64,000 bases of DNA, taken from contig JALPQD010000402.1 in NCBI GenBank assembly GCA_023101885.1, forward strand, positions 1,912,761 to 1,976,760, in the 5' to 3' direction. The notes below the pieces were generated by a model. It saw nothing but the letters and a program-made list of their open reading frames with translations. It was not told where the DNA came from and ran no database searches. How positions within the stretch are numbered: the first letter of the stretch is position 1; every line of letters starts with the position of its first letter. This DNA is from Typhlomys cinereus. Taxonomy: Eukaryota > Chordata > Mammalia > Rodentia > Platacanthomyidae. The translations under genes and the position numbers were made by a program. This document shows, piece after piece, positions 10,862 through 20,343 of this stretch.

Positions 10862-11150
10862 ACTAGGGAGATGGCTCATGGTTTAAAACCTTTGCTTCAT
10901 ATAGGAAAAAAGACATGAGTTCTGATCCCCAGATCCTCACGTAAAAGTGCTAGGTGGAAGAAATGATGGTGGCCTGGAATTCTGACCCTGGAAAGCAGAG
11001 CCTGGGAAACCTCAGAGCAAAGCAATAAGGAGGTAGTGCAATCCAGAATGTTCTTGATGTCACTCTTGGGCCTCCATAGGCACACATACTCAAGTGCTGT
11101 CTTGTACACACACCCTAATTTACACACACACACACATACACACACACACC
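10862..11150 (+). repeat. tRNA-derived SINE with AC tail
   Basis: Head ctagggagatggctcatggt, B-box area gagttctgatccccag, body gcctgggaaacctcagagca, end tgggcctccataggcacaca, then interrupted AC repeats (11116-11150). Confidence 0.65.
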
Positions 11151-11356
11151 CTAATTTCCAAAAGCTTACAAGACACAGTCAGGGTCCCCCCACAGTGACT
11201 GCTTTCCCACTGGCAAGGCTGAGAACGCAACAGCTGCTTCATTCATGAGGCTGGATATCTCAGCACCCCTGACCTGCTGCTTAAGGCATAGAGGGTGCCC
11301 AGAGAGCACTGGTCTTCAGTTCACATTAGGAGAAGCTGGCCTCTATTGTCAGCAAA

Positions 11357-11488
11357 GGAATGCAACTGTAGCAGCAGGGAAGGAATGCAACTGTAGCATC
11401 AGGGAAGGAATGCAACTGTAGCCTATAGTGGCAGGGAAGGAATGCAATTGTAGCATCACGGAAGGAATGCAGCTGTAGCGGCAGGAGT
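11357..11488. repeat. 25-bp minisatellite, five copies
   Basis: Five tandem copies of a 25-nt unit starting ggaatgcaactgtagc and ending cagggaa. The third copy has a 7-nt insertion. Variants are aattg and agctg in the fourth and fifth copies. It lies between a decayed SINE and a CT/TA microsatellite. Confidence 0.9.
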
Positions 11489-11562
11489 GGTGGCAACAAA
11501 GTATATGAGCTGTGAGCTGTCCAGCAAGATGGGAAGGCAAGCAGGTAAAAGCCAAGACTTTT

Positions 11563-11680
11563 TTCTTCTCTCTCTCTCTTTTTCTCTCTCTCTCTTTCTT
11601 TCTCTCTCTCTCTCTTTCTCTATCTCTCTCTCTCTCATAAACAGTATATATATATATTATATATGTTATATATATATAAC

Positions 11681-11721
<41 letters not shown>

Positions 11722-11745
11722 GTGTGTGTGTGTGTGTGTATGTGT
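11563..11745. repeat. Compound CT / TA / TG microsatellite
   Basis: CT-rich 11563-11638, TA 11645-11721, TG 11722-11745. The TA part contains several short palindromes. Confidence 0.9.
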
Positions 11746-11972
11746 GTATCAGAGGGCACTGTGTTTTCCTGTGGAGTGACTTTAGGAATCATCCGGATTG
11801 CTTCTACTTCCTTTTTGCTTAACTCTGGGATTTCCCAAGCTTTGTTCACCATGGCTAGAAGTGCAGGCCACTGCTGTTTCTGACTGGCATTTTTACATGG
11901 GACCTGGGATCTGAACTCAGGACCTTCTGCTTTTGAGGCAGTGTTAACCCCTGAGCCATCAGCCCATAAAAT
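11746..11972 (-). repeat. tRNA-derived SINE, minus orientation
   Basis: Minus strand: gggctgatggctcaggggtta, gaaggtcctgagttcagatc, ccaggtcccatgtaaaaatg, with the same ending as the other copies. The TG tract lies at its 3' end, as at 3893. Confidence 0.65.
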
Positions 11973-12619
11973 TAAAATAGTTTAAAAACTAACATAATTT
12001 TCAATCTTTGACATGTGTGTATGCATACACATACATGCATGTGCACCTGCAGACACATGAGCGAAACACACACAGAGAAAAGATACCTAGAATTGTTCTG
12101 ATTTTCTTGATACCACAATGACGTAAAGAGATTTTTTCCCCCTCTGAGTCATAAAACTAATTTAAGGAATTGATTTGATAAGTTGTTGAGCTGAGAATTT
12201 TCCTAAGAATATCAATCTTGTTTTCTGGTGCAGTATGAGGAGTGCTATGAATATTCATGACCGTTACTGAATTTCTCCTTTCTTCTTTGAGAAAATCTGT
12301 ACACGGGCATGTTGTCAGAGTGAAAGGGGCTTGGAAGTGTCCCAAGTCTTTGACAACCAGGACCTCATCTTGTGAAGTAACAGGAAACACCTGGGGCTCT
12401 CATCACTCTTAGTCCTTGGTGATTTGTTGTCTTGCTGATTATATTCTTCTATATTCCCAAGAAACCAGACAAATAAACTCCAACAGGATAAAAGACCCCA
12501 AGGGGCATTTTGTTCTTCTTCCAAATGCATACTGGGGGGAAAGAAGCAATTAAAACCCATGACTCACTTGATTTCTTATTTTAAAAAAGGAATTGAGAAT
12601 TGTTTTATTTAAATCAGCT
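11973..12619. other. Unannotated spacer
   Basis: AT-rich with a short tgtgtgtatgcatacac segment. No gene seen. Confidence 0.35.
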
Positions 12620-12715
12620 TTTCTGGTGTGGGGATGTAGCTCAGCTGGTTAGAGTACTTACTTGCCTCACATACATTAGGCACTGGGATTTGATCCCCAA
12701 CTGCCCCTCCCCCCA
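12620..12715 (+). repeat. ID-like element
   Basis: Nearly canonical ID head: gtggggatgtagctcagctg, gttagagtacttacttgcct, gggatttgatccccaac. This is a tRNA-Ala-type A and B box derivative, not an intact tRNA gene. Confidence 0.75.
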
Positions 12716-12764
12716 TGAGCACATCTATTCAGTGAAGCATGTAAAAGGAAATACAAGCAAACTT

Positions 12765-12788
12765 TACAAAGATTTTATTTATTTACTT

Positions 12789-12838
<50 letters not shown>

Positions 12839-12985
12839 TGAGAAAACACATGTCTGCCTTGGTGCACTGGTGAAGCTCAGAGAATATTTAGAAGTTAGTT
12901 CTCTCCTTCACCTTATGGGAATTGAATTCAGGTCACCATGTTGTGAGCAGGTGCCTTAATTCCTGAGCTATCTCACTGCCCCCTC
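12765..12985 (-). repeat. B2-like SINE, minus orientation, with GA tract
   Basis: Minus strand: ggggcagtgagatagctcag, ttaaggcacctgctcac, gacctgaattcaattccc. The GA tract at 12793-12835 is its CT tail, followed by a T/A-rich end. Confidence 0.6.
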
Positions 12986-13395
12986 CCAAAAAAGGGACAG
13001 TTTAAAAACAACCAAGCAAATCTGAACACTAATATGGTATCAGCTGGTATCAAGGAAATACTGAGAATTTTCCTGGTGAGCTACGGTTAGGGATGAGATT
13101 ACTTTTAAAAATAGCTCTCATCTGGTAAAGATAGCTGTGTCCTGAACACAGCTCCCTATTTTGAGATTGAAGGATGAGTCTACAAGAGAAAACACTCCAT
13201 AAAATGTAACTCTCATTTTTAATTTTAAGACAGGGGTCTCATGAATTCCTTGTGGTATTCTAATTTATTATATGTAGCCAAAATGACATTAGAATTTCTA
13301 ATCCTCCTGCCTCCTTCTCTTGGGATCACAGGTGTGTGCCACAGTGGCTGTTATATTTGGTACTGGGGATCGAACCCAGGATTTTGTGCATGCTA
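12986..13395. other. Unannotated spacer
   Basis: Nothing coding. The end (ggtactggggatcgaaccca near 13359) is an ID-like B-box remnant. Confidence 0.35.
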
Positions 13396-13399
13396 GATG

Positions 13400-13925
13400 T
13401 GATGGTTAGTATTTGTCCTAGTTACTCTTTGTCGTAAGACAAGACTCAAAGTCAAGCAACTTAAGGGAGCAAGGGAGATTTGTTCAGCTTACAGTTCCAT
13501 TTCAAGGCAGAAATGGCATGGCTGGCAGCAGAAGTCACACCCACCCCAGAGGTTGAGTACTGCAAGACTGTCAGCTGTAAGAGCAGACCTCTCCTCAGGT
13601 AGGGTGGGAATAATCCACCTCAAGGCCCACACACTGTGACCTCCTTCTTCCAGTAAGGCTCCACCTCCTAAAGGTGCCAAGACCTTCCCAAACACATGAG
13701 ACTGTGAGGGACACATTTCAAACCATGATAGTATTACTTGTCAACCTGTCACCTAGGAGACTGATCTCTGGGCTCACTGGGAGGCGATTTCTAGATTAAA
13801 GCTAGCCTTTGGACATGCCTGTGAGGGAATGTCTTAACTGTCTAATTTATGTGGGAAGATCCCGCCCATTGTGGGTGGACCATTTTTCTAAGCAGAACAT
13901 CCAGATTTGTATAAGAACAAGGAAA
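13400..13925. repeat. URR1-like and related rodent repeat
   Basis: The first part (gtcctagttactctttgtcg, caacttaagggagcaaggga, gcttacagttccatttc) is the same type of element as 4748 and 5379. The second part (cctgtgagggaatgtctt, cccattgtgggtgga) is a second common rodent repeat that resumes at 14655-14830 after SINE insertions. Family names are uncertain. Confidence 0.45.
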
Positions 13926-13929
13926 GGCA

Positions 13930-14125
13930 TCTGGAGAGATGGTTCAGAGGGTGAAGATGTTTGCAGCTAAGTTTGGTGACCTGAGTTCAATCTCCAGAAG
14001 TCCACAGGGTAGAAGGAGAGAACTGACTTCTAAAAGTTGTTTTCTGACCTCTATTTATGCACCATGGCATCCACATGTTTCTTTTTTCTCTTTCTCTCAA
14101 GTAAATAAATAATATATACTTAAAA
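13930..14125 (+). repeat. B2-like SINE
   Basis: gagagatggttcagagggtg, gtgacctgagttcaatctcc, agagaactgacttct, gacctctatttatgcacca, ending aagtaaataaataatat. Its termini place it inside the 13740-14830 repeat. Confidence 0.7.
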
Positions 14126-14139
14126 AGAATGAGGAAAAC

Positions 14140-14400
14140 ATGGAGAATGATTCATGAGGTTAAAGCCTTGCTTCAAAAGCAAAAGGATCTGAGTTCAGAT
14201 CCCAGATACCACATAAAAGTGCTGGGTGGAAATGGCAGTGGCTTGCAATTATGACCCTGCAAGAGGAAGGCTGGGAATCCCCTCAGCAAAGCAGTAAGGA
14301 GGTAGAGCAATCCAGGATGATTCCCAGTGTCATCCTTGGGACTTCACAGGCAAACACAATTAAGTGCATTCGTGTATACATGCCTGAACACACATGTATA

Positions 14401-14434
<34 letters not shown>

Positions 14435-14435
14435 A
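14140..14435 (+). repeat. tRNA-derived SINE with AC tail
   Basis: Contains ggttaaagccttgcttca, ggatctgagttcagatccc, gctgggaatcccctcagc, gtcatccttgggacttcac and an AC tract at 14401-14427. Confidence 0.65.
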
Positions 14436-14447
14436 AAATGAGGTGAG

Positions 14448-14655
14448 GTAATGGTGGGGTTTCCTTGTGGTAAAGATGTTTGTAGCTAAGCCTGGTGATC
14501 TGAATTTGATCCTTGGAGCTCATGTGTTGAAAGGAAAGCACTGACTTTCAAAAATCCTCTGACTTCCTCTGGTGCACCATGGCATGCATGTGATCTCTCT
14601 CTTTCTCTCTCCCCATCCCTCTCGAGTAAATAAAAATTATATATTAAAAAAGAAA
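14448..14655 (+). repeat. B2-like SINE
   Basis: ggtggggtttccttgtggt, ctggtgatctgaatttgatc, gaaagcactgactttc, cttcctctggtgcacca, CT tract, then gagtaaataaaaattatat. Confidence 0.65.
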
Positions 14656-14935
14656 AAAGAATGAGGATTGCTGAGCACTAGCAGGCAGGCATGGATCTGC
14701 TTTCTGCTCTGTAGATATGACCTCACCAGTTCCCTTGCTCCTGCCGCTGTAACTTCCCTGCAATGATACACTGTATCCTGAAACCATGAACTGCCCTGAA
14801 ATACTTCCTTACTTCCTTGCTCAAGTTGCTTGGGTCCAATGTGTAATGAAACTAAAACACCTGCCAGCCAGCACTCTGATAACTGAGCTACATCCTTAGT
14901 CCTATAGCTAGTAATAAGAAGTAAGCCTAGAGACT
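14656..14935. repeat. Rodent interspersed repeat remnant
   Basis: Contains ccttgctcctgccgctgt and atgatacactgtatcctg, apparently the continuation of the repeat interrupted at 13925. An ID-like inverted remnant lies at 14870-14910. Confidence 0.4.
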
Positions 14936-15180
14936 AGCAAGAGGACTCAGCTGCTAAGGTGCCTGCTCAAGAGCCTAGAGACATGAGTTCAATCCCCAGA
15001 AGCCTCACATGGTGGAAGAGGAGAAGTAACTTGTAAGAGTTGTCTTTTGACTTCCACCCATATGCCATGGAATGCATATGCTCTCTCTCTCTCTCTCCTT
15101 TTCTCTCTCTCTTTTTCTCTCAATCCCCTTCTCAATCCCCTTCTCTGGAATAACATATAGAAACAAATAAAAAGAAGCCA
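14936..15180 (+). repeat. B2-like SINE with CT tract
   Basis: agcaagaggactcagctgct, gagacatgagttcaatcccc, ttttgacttccacccatatg, CT tract at about 15080-15118, then an aataaaaag end. Confidence 0.65.
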
Positions 15181-16106
15181 ATCTAACCCATGTCCTCCCA
15201 CCCTGAAGGCCACATAGCTGAGTCTGTGTCCTCTCCTGAACCACATTGCAGAATGGGCCCAGATTTCCAGGTGCCTCTGGATTCTCCTAGAATTCAAACC
15301 CTAGACAAGATTCAGGGTCATAGTGTGTATTGGGAATAGAAGGATACACACATGGATTTTTAAAAATTATATAATCCTTTAAAATCCTATTAGTGTTTCA
15401 TACATGAACGCAGTAATTTGTGATATTTTCACACCTTAATCCCCAATCCCTTCCCTCCCTCTTCTTCCTATTACAACCCTTCTTTTTCCTTTATAGTTTC
15501 CCTGCTGTTTTCATGTCTTTCACATGTATGGTCCCTGAGTTTCATCTTAGTTGCCTTTGATATACCTGAGTTCTTGCTGCAGCACTGATCACATATCAAT
15601 CATATATCATATACCATTGAGGAAAGCATCTTCTCCCTCCCCCATAAGCATTAATCCTCAAACAGTCTCTCAAGGACCGTTTCCCATTCCCATTCCATGG
15701 TGAAATATTGTTAGGACAAATCCTGTGCAGGTCTCATGGAAACAGACAGCTACAAATAGCTGCTGTAAATTCACGGATGCAACATTCTTATGGTGTCCAG
15801 AAGATAATATCTGGTTGTACCCCTGCCTGATTCAGGATCCTATGATCTTACTGCCCTTTCTTCCATGAGGACACTCGATATTTATGCTCCAGCCAGTTTC
15901 AAGCCCTGGCAGCTAGAGCTCAGCACTACTGGGAAGCTCTGGAGGACAGTGGGGACATGGCTTCAGAGTTTTCCCCTCAAGGCAAGAGAACTGAGTTATT
16001 TCTGCTCCAGCTCCTGACAGATGTTGAGAATTGTTTCCAGGGTAGTGAACATCCCTGCGCATCCACAGATGGATAGAGCAAGCTTTGCCAGAGTGGCCTT
16101 AGGCAC

Positions 16107-16162
<56 letters not shown>

Positions 16163-16310
16163 GCAGTCTCAAGCTCCTCATACTCTCTTCCTTCCTGTCA
16201 TTCTTTTAAAAATCATTTTTAACTTTTTGATACTTTCAGACATAAATGTAGTGAAGTTATGTAATTTTACCTCTTATTTTATTATTTTATTTTACCTCGC
16301 AGTCTGCATA
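15181..16310. other. Spacer with possible L1 tail and GA tract
   Basis: No gene. The pyrimidine-rich 15340-15560 segment (cacaccttaatccccaatcc, tccctccctcttcttcc) could be L1 3'-UTR derived. A GA microsatellite lies at about 16106-16162. Confidence 0.35.
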
Positions 16311-16423
16311 CATGTTGCTGATAAATTTACAACCAAATGATTTAAGAGGAAACAAGTGGTTTTATCCTGCCTTACGATTGTCTGGTTATGTTTCTTAGTT
16401 CAGCTTGGCAGGAGAGCTCATAC
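16311..16423. repeat. URR1-like repeat, truncated at the join
   Basis: The sequence atgttgctgataaatttac ... cagcttggcaggagagctcat aligns with the first ~110 nt of the 4748 and 5379 elements, then stops at the single N where the next bases should read cacc-aacacc. The break is internal to the element. Confidence 0.6.
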
Positions 16424-16424
16424 N
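16424..16424. other. Single-N assembly join
   Basis: One N separates the truncated interspersed repeat from the first macrosatellite unit, which itself begins mid-unit. It is the only isolated N in the window. Confidence 0.9.
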
Positions 16425-16620
16425 CAGGGGCATTTGTGCGTGCAGCAGGAACGCGGCACGGGAGGGGTATTTGAAAGGTCCCCCGCTGGCAGCTCAGTGC
16501 GGGACAGCTGTTCAGTGTGAGAGTGGTGGGGCGGGGCGGAAGTGCCAGCTCTTTCCGTGAATTCCTGGGTGGGCTCCTGCAGGAGTCTGCAAGCCCGTGT
16601 GGTGTCCCAAGAAGGTGTCC

Positions 16621-16634
16621 CCACCAGTTGGCAG
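16621..16634 (+). promoter_or_regulatory. CTCF-like core motif, unit 1
   Basis: ccaccagttggcag matches the CTCF core CCASYAGRKGGCRS at all but one position. The same 14-mer recurs in other units at 19673, 22481, 25530, 31390, 34455 (last base changed), 37518 and 40560. Unit 5 is in the gap. Binding is inferred. Confidence 0.4.
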
Positions 16635-16815
16635 GTGGGAGCGAGCACATTCCTGGGCTAGGTGCCAAGCCCTTGGGCCAGGCTGGATGCAGGCATGTTG
16701 GGGATGGCCCGCTCTGGGAGGCGGCAGCGGAAGCGTGCCAGGCGCGATGCCTTCCAAGGAAGGGTTGCGACTGCTGGGGCTTTCCCGGCCAAGCAGGTCT
16801 CTGCGCTGAGGTCAG

Positions 16816-17387
16816 TCACATTGTGTGTTTGATCCTCTTGTAGCGGCGGAGGGCTTTGGCCATGAGCGGAGCCGCCTTCTTGGAGGTGGGTTTGCTGCGG
16901 CCCAGCAGGGCGGCCCTCGAGCTTTGGGGTCCGCAAGAGGCTGGTGTGGACTCGCCGGCCCGCAGCTGGTCCAGTTGCTTCTGGAGCCGCTGCAGCTGCT
17001 GCTGGACCTGTAGGAGCTGTTGCCGGAAGCGCTTTTCCCGCTCTTCCCGCTTCTCCCGCCGGTGGCGGCCGGGGTGCTGGGGATGGGGGTGCTGGACTTC
17101 AGGGCGCGCCATCGCCCCTCGGGGACGCCCCCTGCCCCGGGGACATCTCCAGCCGGGGCTTCCACTCGCTGGCGCTTTGCCTCGCCGGCGCTCCCGGGCG
17201 TGCATTCTATCTCCACGTCCTTGGGGCCACAGGCCTGGGGGCTGAGGAGCATCCTCCCCACCCCAGGATGCCCTCCAGCGAAGCACAGGCGAAGTCCCTG
17301 CATTTTCTCACCGTCCACTGCTGCGACGAGGCGCTGAGAGGCTGCTATCAGCAAGTTCTGCTTGTGGGCTCGCCTGTCCTTACGCAT
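16816..17387 (-). CDS. Coiled-coil ORF, unit 1 (frameshift or spliced)
   Basis: Product unknown. The consensus is 190 residues: basic N-terminus MRKDRRAHKQNLL, AKRQRVE at about 70-76, KREER then leucines at 125, 128, 132, 135, 139 and 142 (exact a/d heptads), and a basic tail ending YKRIKHTM. In unit 1 the N-terminal part and the coiled coil are in different frames because one C is missing near 17120 relative to types B and C. A 77-nt segment at 17311-17235 has a GTGAGA donor and a CCCCCAG acceptor. Its removal would join the first 76 coding nt in frame to the coiled-coil frame (164 residues). Kozak context is gcagccATG. Whether the deletion or the splice is real is undecided. Confidence 0.4.
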
Positions 17388-17514
17388 GGCTGCTCACTCC
17401 AAGTGGTGCCCGCTGCCACGAGACTCAGAGGCTGCCTGCCAGGTGCGCCGGGTCCCGCTCACATCCGCTGTCCCAGGACCAATGGGGCCCAGGTGGCGCT
17501 CCAGCGGCTCACTG

Positions 17515-17577
17515 CCCCGCCCACACGGCTGCCCTCACTGCTGATTGGCTGGGGCATACCGACCGTCCTTTCATTGG
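17515..17577 (-). promoter_or_regulatory. CCAAT/CCAAT/GC-box promoter block, unit 1
   Basis: On the minus strand, CCAAT at 17577-17573, a second CCAAT at 17548-17544 (29 nt apart), then a GGGCGGGG box at 17522-17515, followed 128 nt later by the ORF ATG at 17387. Paired CCAAT boxes plus an Sp1-type box is a TATA-less NF-Y/Sp1 promoter pattern. There is no TATA. A G-quadruplex-type motif lies just upstream at 17629-17653 (+ strand G). Confidence 0.55.
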
Positions 17578-19272
17578 CCAGCACTGCCTGCCTATCCGGG
17601 ATGCCAGACTCCTCTGCTCTGGCCTTCTGGGGGCGAGGGGGATGGGAGAAGGGCGGTGAGCCATAGCGGAGGGGTGTGTGTGGGCGCGGAAGGACTGGGT
17701 CTCCAGAGTTGACTCAGGCTCCGGGCTGTCAGAAGCATTGTGTGCCCACTCTCACAGATTCGGGAGAGGAGAGAGGGAAGACAGGGACCCTCGGTCGGGT
17801 CCGCTACAAGCCCACACATGGAGAGCAGAAGACGCTGTATTCCTCCTCCTCATCCTAGAATCCGCTCGCCCAGGACGGCCTTTCTTCTCTGCTTCTCATC
17901 GCAGAGCACGTCCACACACATCCCGACGGCTTGGCAAGGAGAGAGACTCCCGGGTCCCCAAGCCACATACCACTTAACAATGCACACCTGTGGACAACAC
18001 ACCCTCCTCTCTTAGGGATGGCTGGCGATTTGCCTTGCAGCTTTGCATGGAAGGGGTCCTTCTCCCGGGGTATGGATATCGTTGTTGACATTCTGTTCTC
18101 TCACTGTCTCTCTCCCTCTCTCTCTCCCTCAAGTCCTCTGTGTCTTCGTCTCTGTCCCTTATAGTATGTCCCTCTCTTTCTGCTCCCGTCTTGGAGTTTG
18201 TTTGTGTGTGTGCCTGTTTGGGCATTTTGATCGTTCTTTCCTGGGCTTCTCTTCGCATCCTCTGGGAATGTGCTTCTTGTTTCTCCCTGGGGCTCTTGTG
18301 TTTCCCTGGGCAGGCGTGGGTTCCCTGAAGGCTGTGGTGGTCCTTGCAGCCCGTGGGCCAGGAAGTGTTCTTTCGTGCTGGCTGGCTGGCAACTACCTGG
18401 CTGCCAGCCTTCCTTCCCAACCCAGTGGAATGAAAGTTGAGTGCCCCCACACGGGGGTCCCATGGACATTTGTTGCTTGGGTGATGTGCAGGAGTGTCAC
18501 GTGGGAGCCCTCTGCGGTACGGAGGATCAGGCCATCTCAGGGAACGGTGCCAAACCAGGGTTCAGGTCGCAGGAGACCAGTGCCTGGAGCCCAGGGTGCA
18601 GAGAGTTTTGGGAGCCGCCGCTTGTGGATCACAGCACCCTAGGGAGCCAAGTGCAGGAAAGAGTGCCGTCCCAAGTCCTGTGTTTACTGCGTTCCAGGCA
18701 CCCTTCCTCTTTGCTGTCCGCCTTAAGCTTCCTTCTCCTCCTGTCCTGCCTCCCCAGCCTCCCTCCCACCCCCTCCATCCCTCCCTCTATAGGAAGTCCG
18801 TAGAGTCTTGCTCCCTCCTTTTCCATCTCTCCTCCGCCTCTCCCATCTTCTGCTCACGGAGCAGGACTTGATGGGGGTGCGTGCCCCCTTGGCACCTTGA
18901 CCGCCACTTTATCGCCACGGGCTGCCAGGTGGCTGGAGCTAGCAGGAGGATATCTCCATGGTCAGGGAGGGGTTTCTGGTCAACGCAGGTGCCAGGGCCC
19001 CTCCAGCTCCCACTTTCCCCTCAGGATCATCCGCTCCTTTCCTCTCAGCTCAGGATCGTCTACCCAGAAGGAAAAGTGCCCTGCCAATGCTTCCCTTTCC
19101 ACAGGGTCAGAACCTCTCTCCAGGACACAGGAGCAGCAGAAGTGCAAACCTCGGCCAATCAGTCAGGTGGGAGGGGGAAGTGTGGCAAGGGTGTTGCCAT
19201 CCAATTGCCAGGAAGAATTCAGGGCAATGGCGGGTGGGCAACAACCCAGGTAACCAATGTGAGTTGAGCTTT

Positions 19273-19275
<3 letters not shown>

Positions 19276-19318
<43 letters not shown>
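19276..19318. repeat. GA microsatellite at unit boundary
   Basis: Each unit has a GA tract in the same place, after gtgagttgagctttgag. Other tracts are about 22068-22124, 25126-25178, 27926-27945 (into the gap), 30979-31038, 34052-34072, 37126-37163 and 40177-40212. Length and interruptions vary between units. Confidence 0.9.
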
Positions 19319-19810
19319 CTGCAGGCAGATGGAGGGGTCATTTTCGAAGTGGGCAAGAGGTTGGTTCACGGCAGCTGTGTTTCGGGGTGGGGGGGCAGGA
19401 AAATCACCGAAGGATCGGGACTGGGGGCACTGCAGGTCGGGGAAAGGAAGGATGAGGGCGGGGAGGATTTCAGGGGCATTTGTGCGTGCAGCAGGAACGC
19501 AGCACGGGGAGGGGTATTTTGAAAGGTCCCCGCTGGCAGCTCAGTGCGGGACAGCTGTTCAGTGTGAGAGTGGTGGGGCGGGGCGGAAGTGCCAGCTCTT
19601 TCCGTGAATTCCTTGGGTGGGCTCTCTGCAGGAGCGTCCTATAAGCCCGTGTGGTGTCCCAGGAAGGTGTCCCCACCAGTTGGCAGGTTGGGAGCGAGCA
19701 CCCTCCTGGGCTAGGTGCCCAGCCCTTGGGCGAGGCTGGATGCAGGCATGTTGGGGATGGCCCGCTCTGGGAGGCGGCAGCGGAAGCGTGCCAGGCGCGA
19801 TGCCTTCCAA

Positions 19811-20233
19811 GTTCTTCCAGTTGCTTCTGGAGCCGCTGCAGATGCTGCTGGAGCTGTAGGAGCTGTTGCCGGAAGCGCTTTTCCCGTTCTTCCCGCTTCT
19901 CCCGCCGGTGGCGGCGGGGGTGCTGGGGATGGGGGTGCTGCACTTCACGGCGCGCCATCGCCCCTCCGGGGACGCCCCCTGCCGCGGGGACATCTCCAGC
20001 CGGGGCTTCCACTCGCTGGCGCTTTGCCTCGCCGGCGCTCCCGGGCGTGCATTCTATCTCCACGTCCTTGGGGCCACAGGCCTGGGGGTTGAGGAGCATC
20101 CTCCCCACTCCAGGATGCCCTCCAGCGAAGCACAGGCGAAGTCCCTACATTTTCTAACGTCCACTGCTGCGACGAGGCGCTGAGAGGCTGCTATCAGCAA
20201 GTTCTGCTTGTGGGCTCGCCTGTCCTTACGCAT
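19811..20233 (-). pseudogene. Coiled-coil ORF, unit 2, truncated
   Basis: The ATG at 20233 is intact, but a 1-nt loss near 20158 (ttctaacgtcc) shifts the frame. Downstream, AKRQRVE and the coiled coil are in one continuous frame. The deletion junction changes the fifth heptad to KQLEELGRHRAW and removes the basic C-terminus. The open frame running on to 19470 is unrelated sequence read through. Confidence 0.6.
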
Positions 20234-20309
20234 GGCTGCTCACTCCAAGTGGTGCCCCTGCCACGAGACTCAGAGGCGCCTGCCAGGTGCGCCGGCTGCC
20301 TCACTGCTG

Positions 20310-20343
20310 ATTGGCTGGGGCATACCGACCGTCCTTTCATTGG
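20310..20343 (-). promoter_or_regulatory. CCAAT pair without GC box, unit 2
   Basis: CCAAT boxes at 20343-20339 and 20314-20310 are kept with the 29-nt spacing, but the type-B deletion has removed the GC box and brought the boxes about 85 nt closer to the ATG. Confidence 0.5.

Larger units (their letters stand above)
16425..19470. repeat. Macrosatellite unit 1, type A
   Basis: Length 3046. Type A is marked by cccctcggggac in the ORF hinge, ccccggggacatctcc, and gaccgccactttatcgcc in the body. It differs from unit 3 by very few changes, including an 11-nt deletion after ctccagagtt. The GA tract at its right end is at 19276-19318. A CACGTG lies at 18498-18503. Confidence 0.95.

Noticed and set aside
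12620..12715. tRNA gene
   Set aside because: A and B boxes are present but the acceptor stem and anticodon arm do not form; it fits an ID SINE head.
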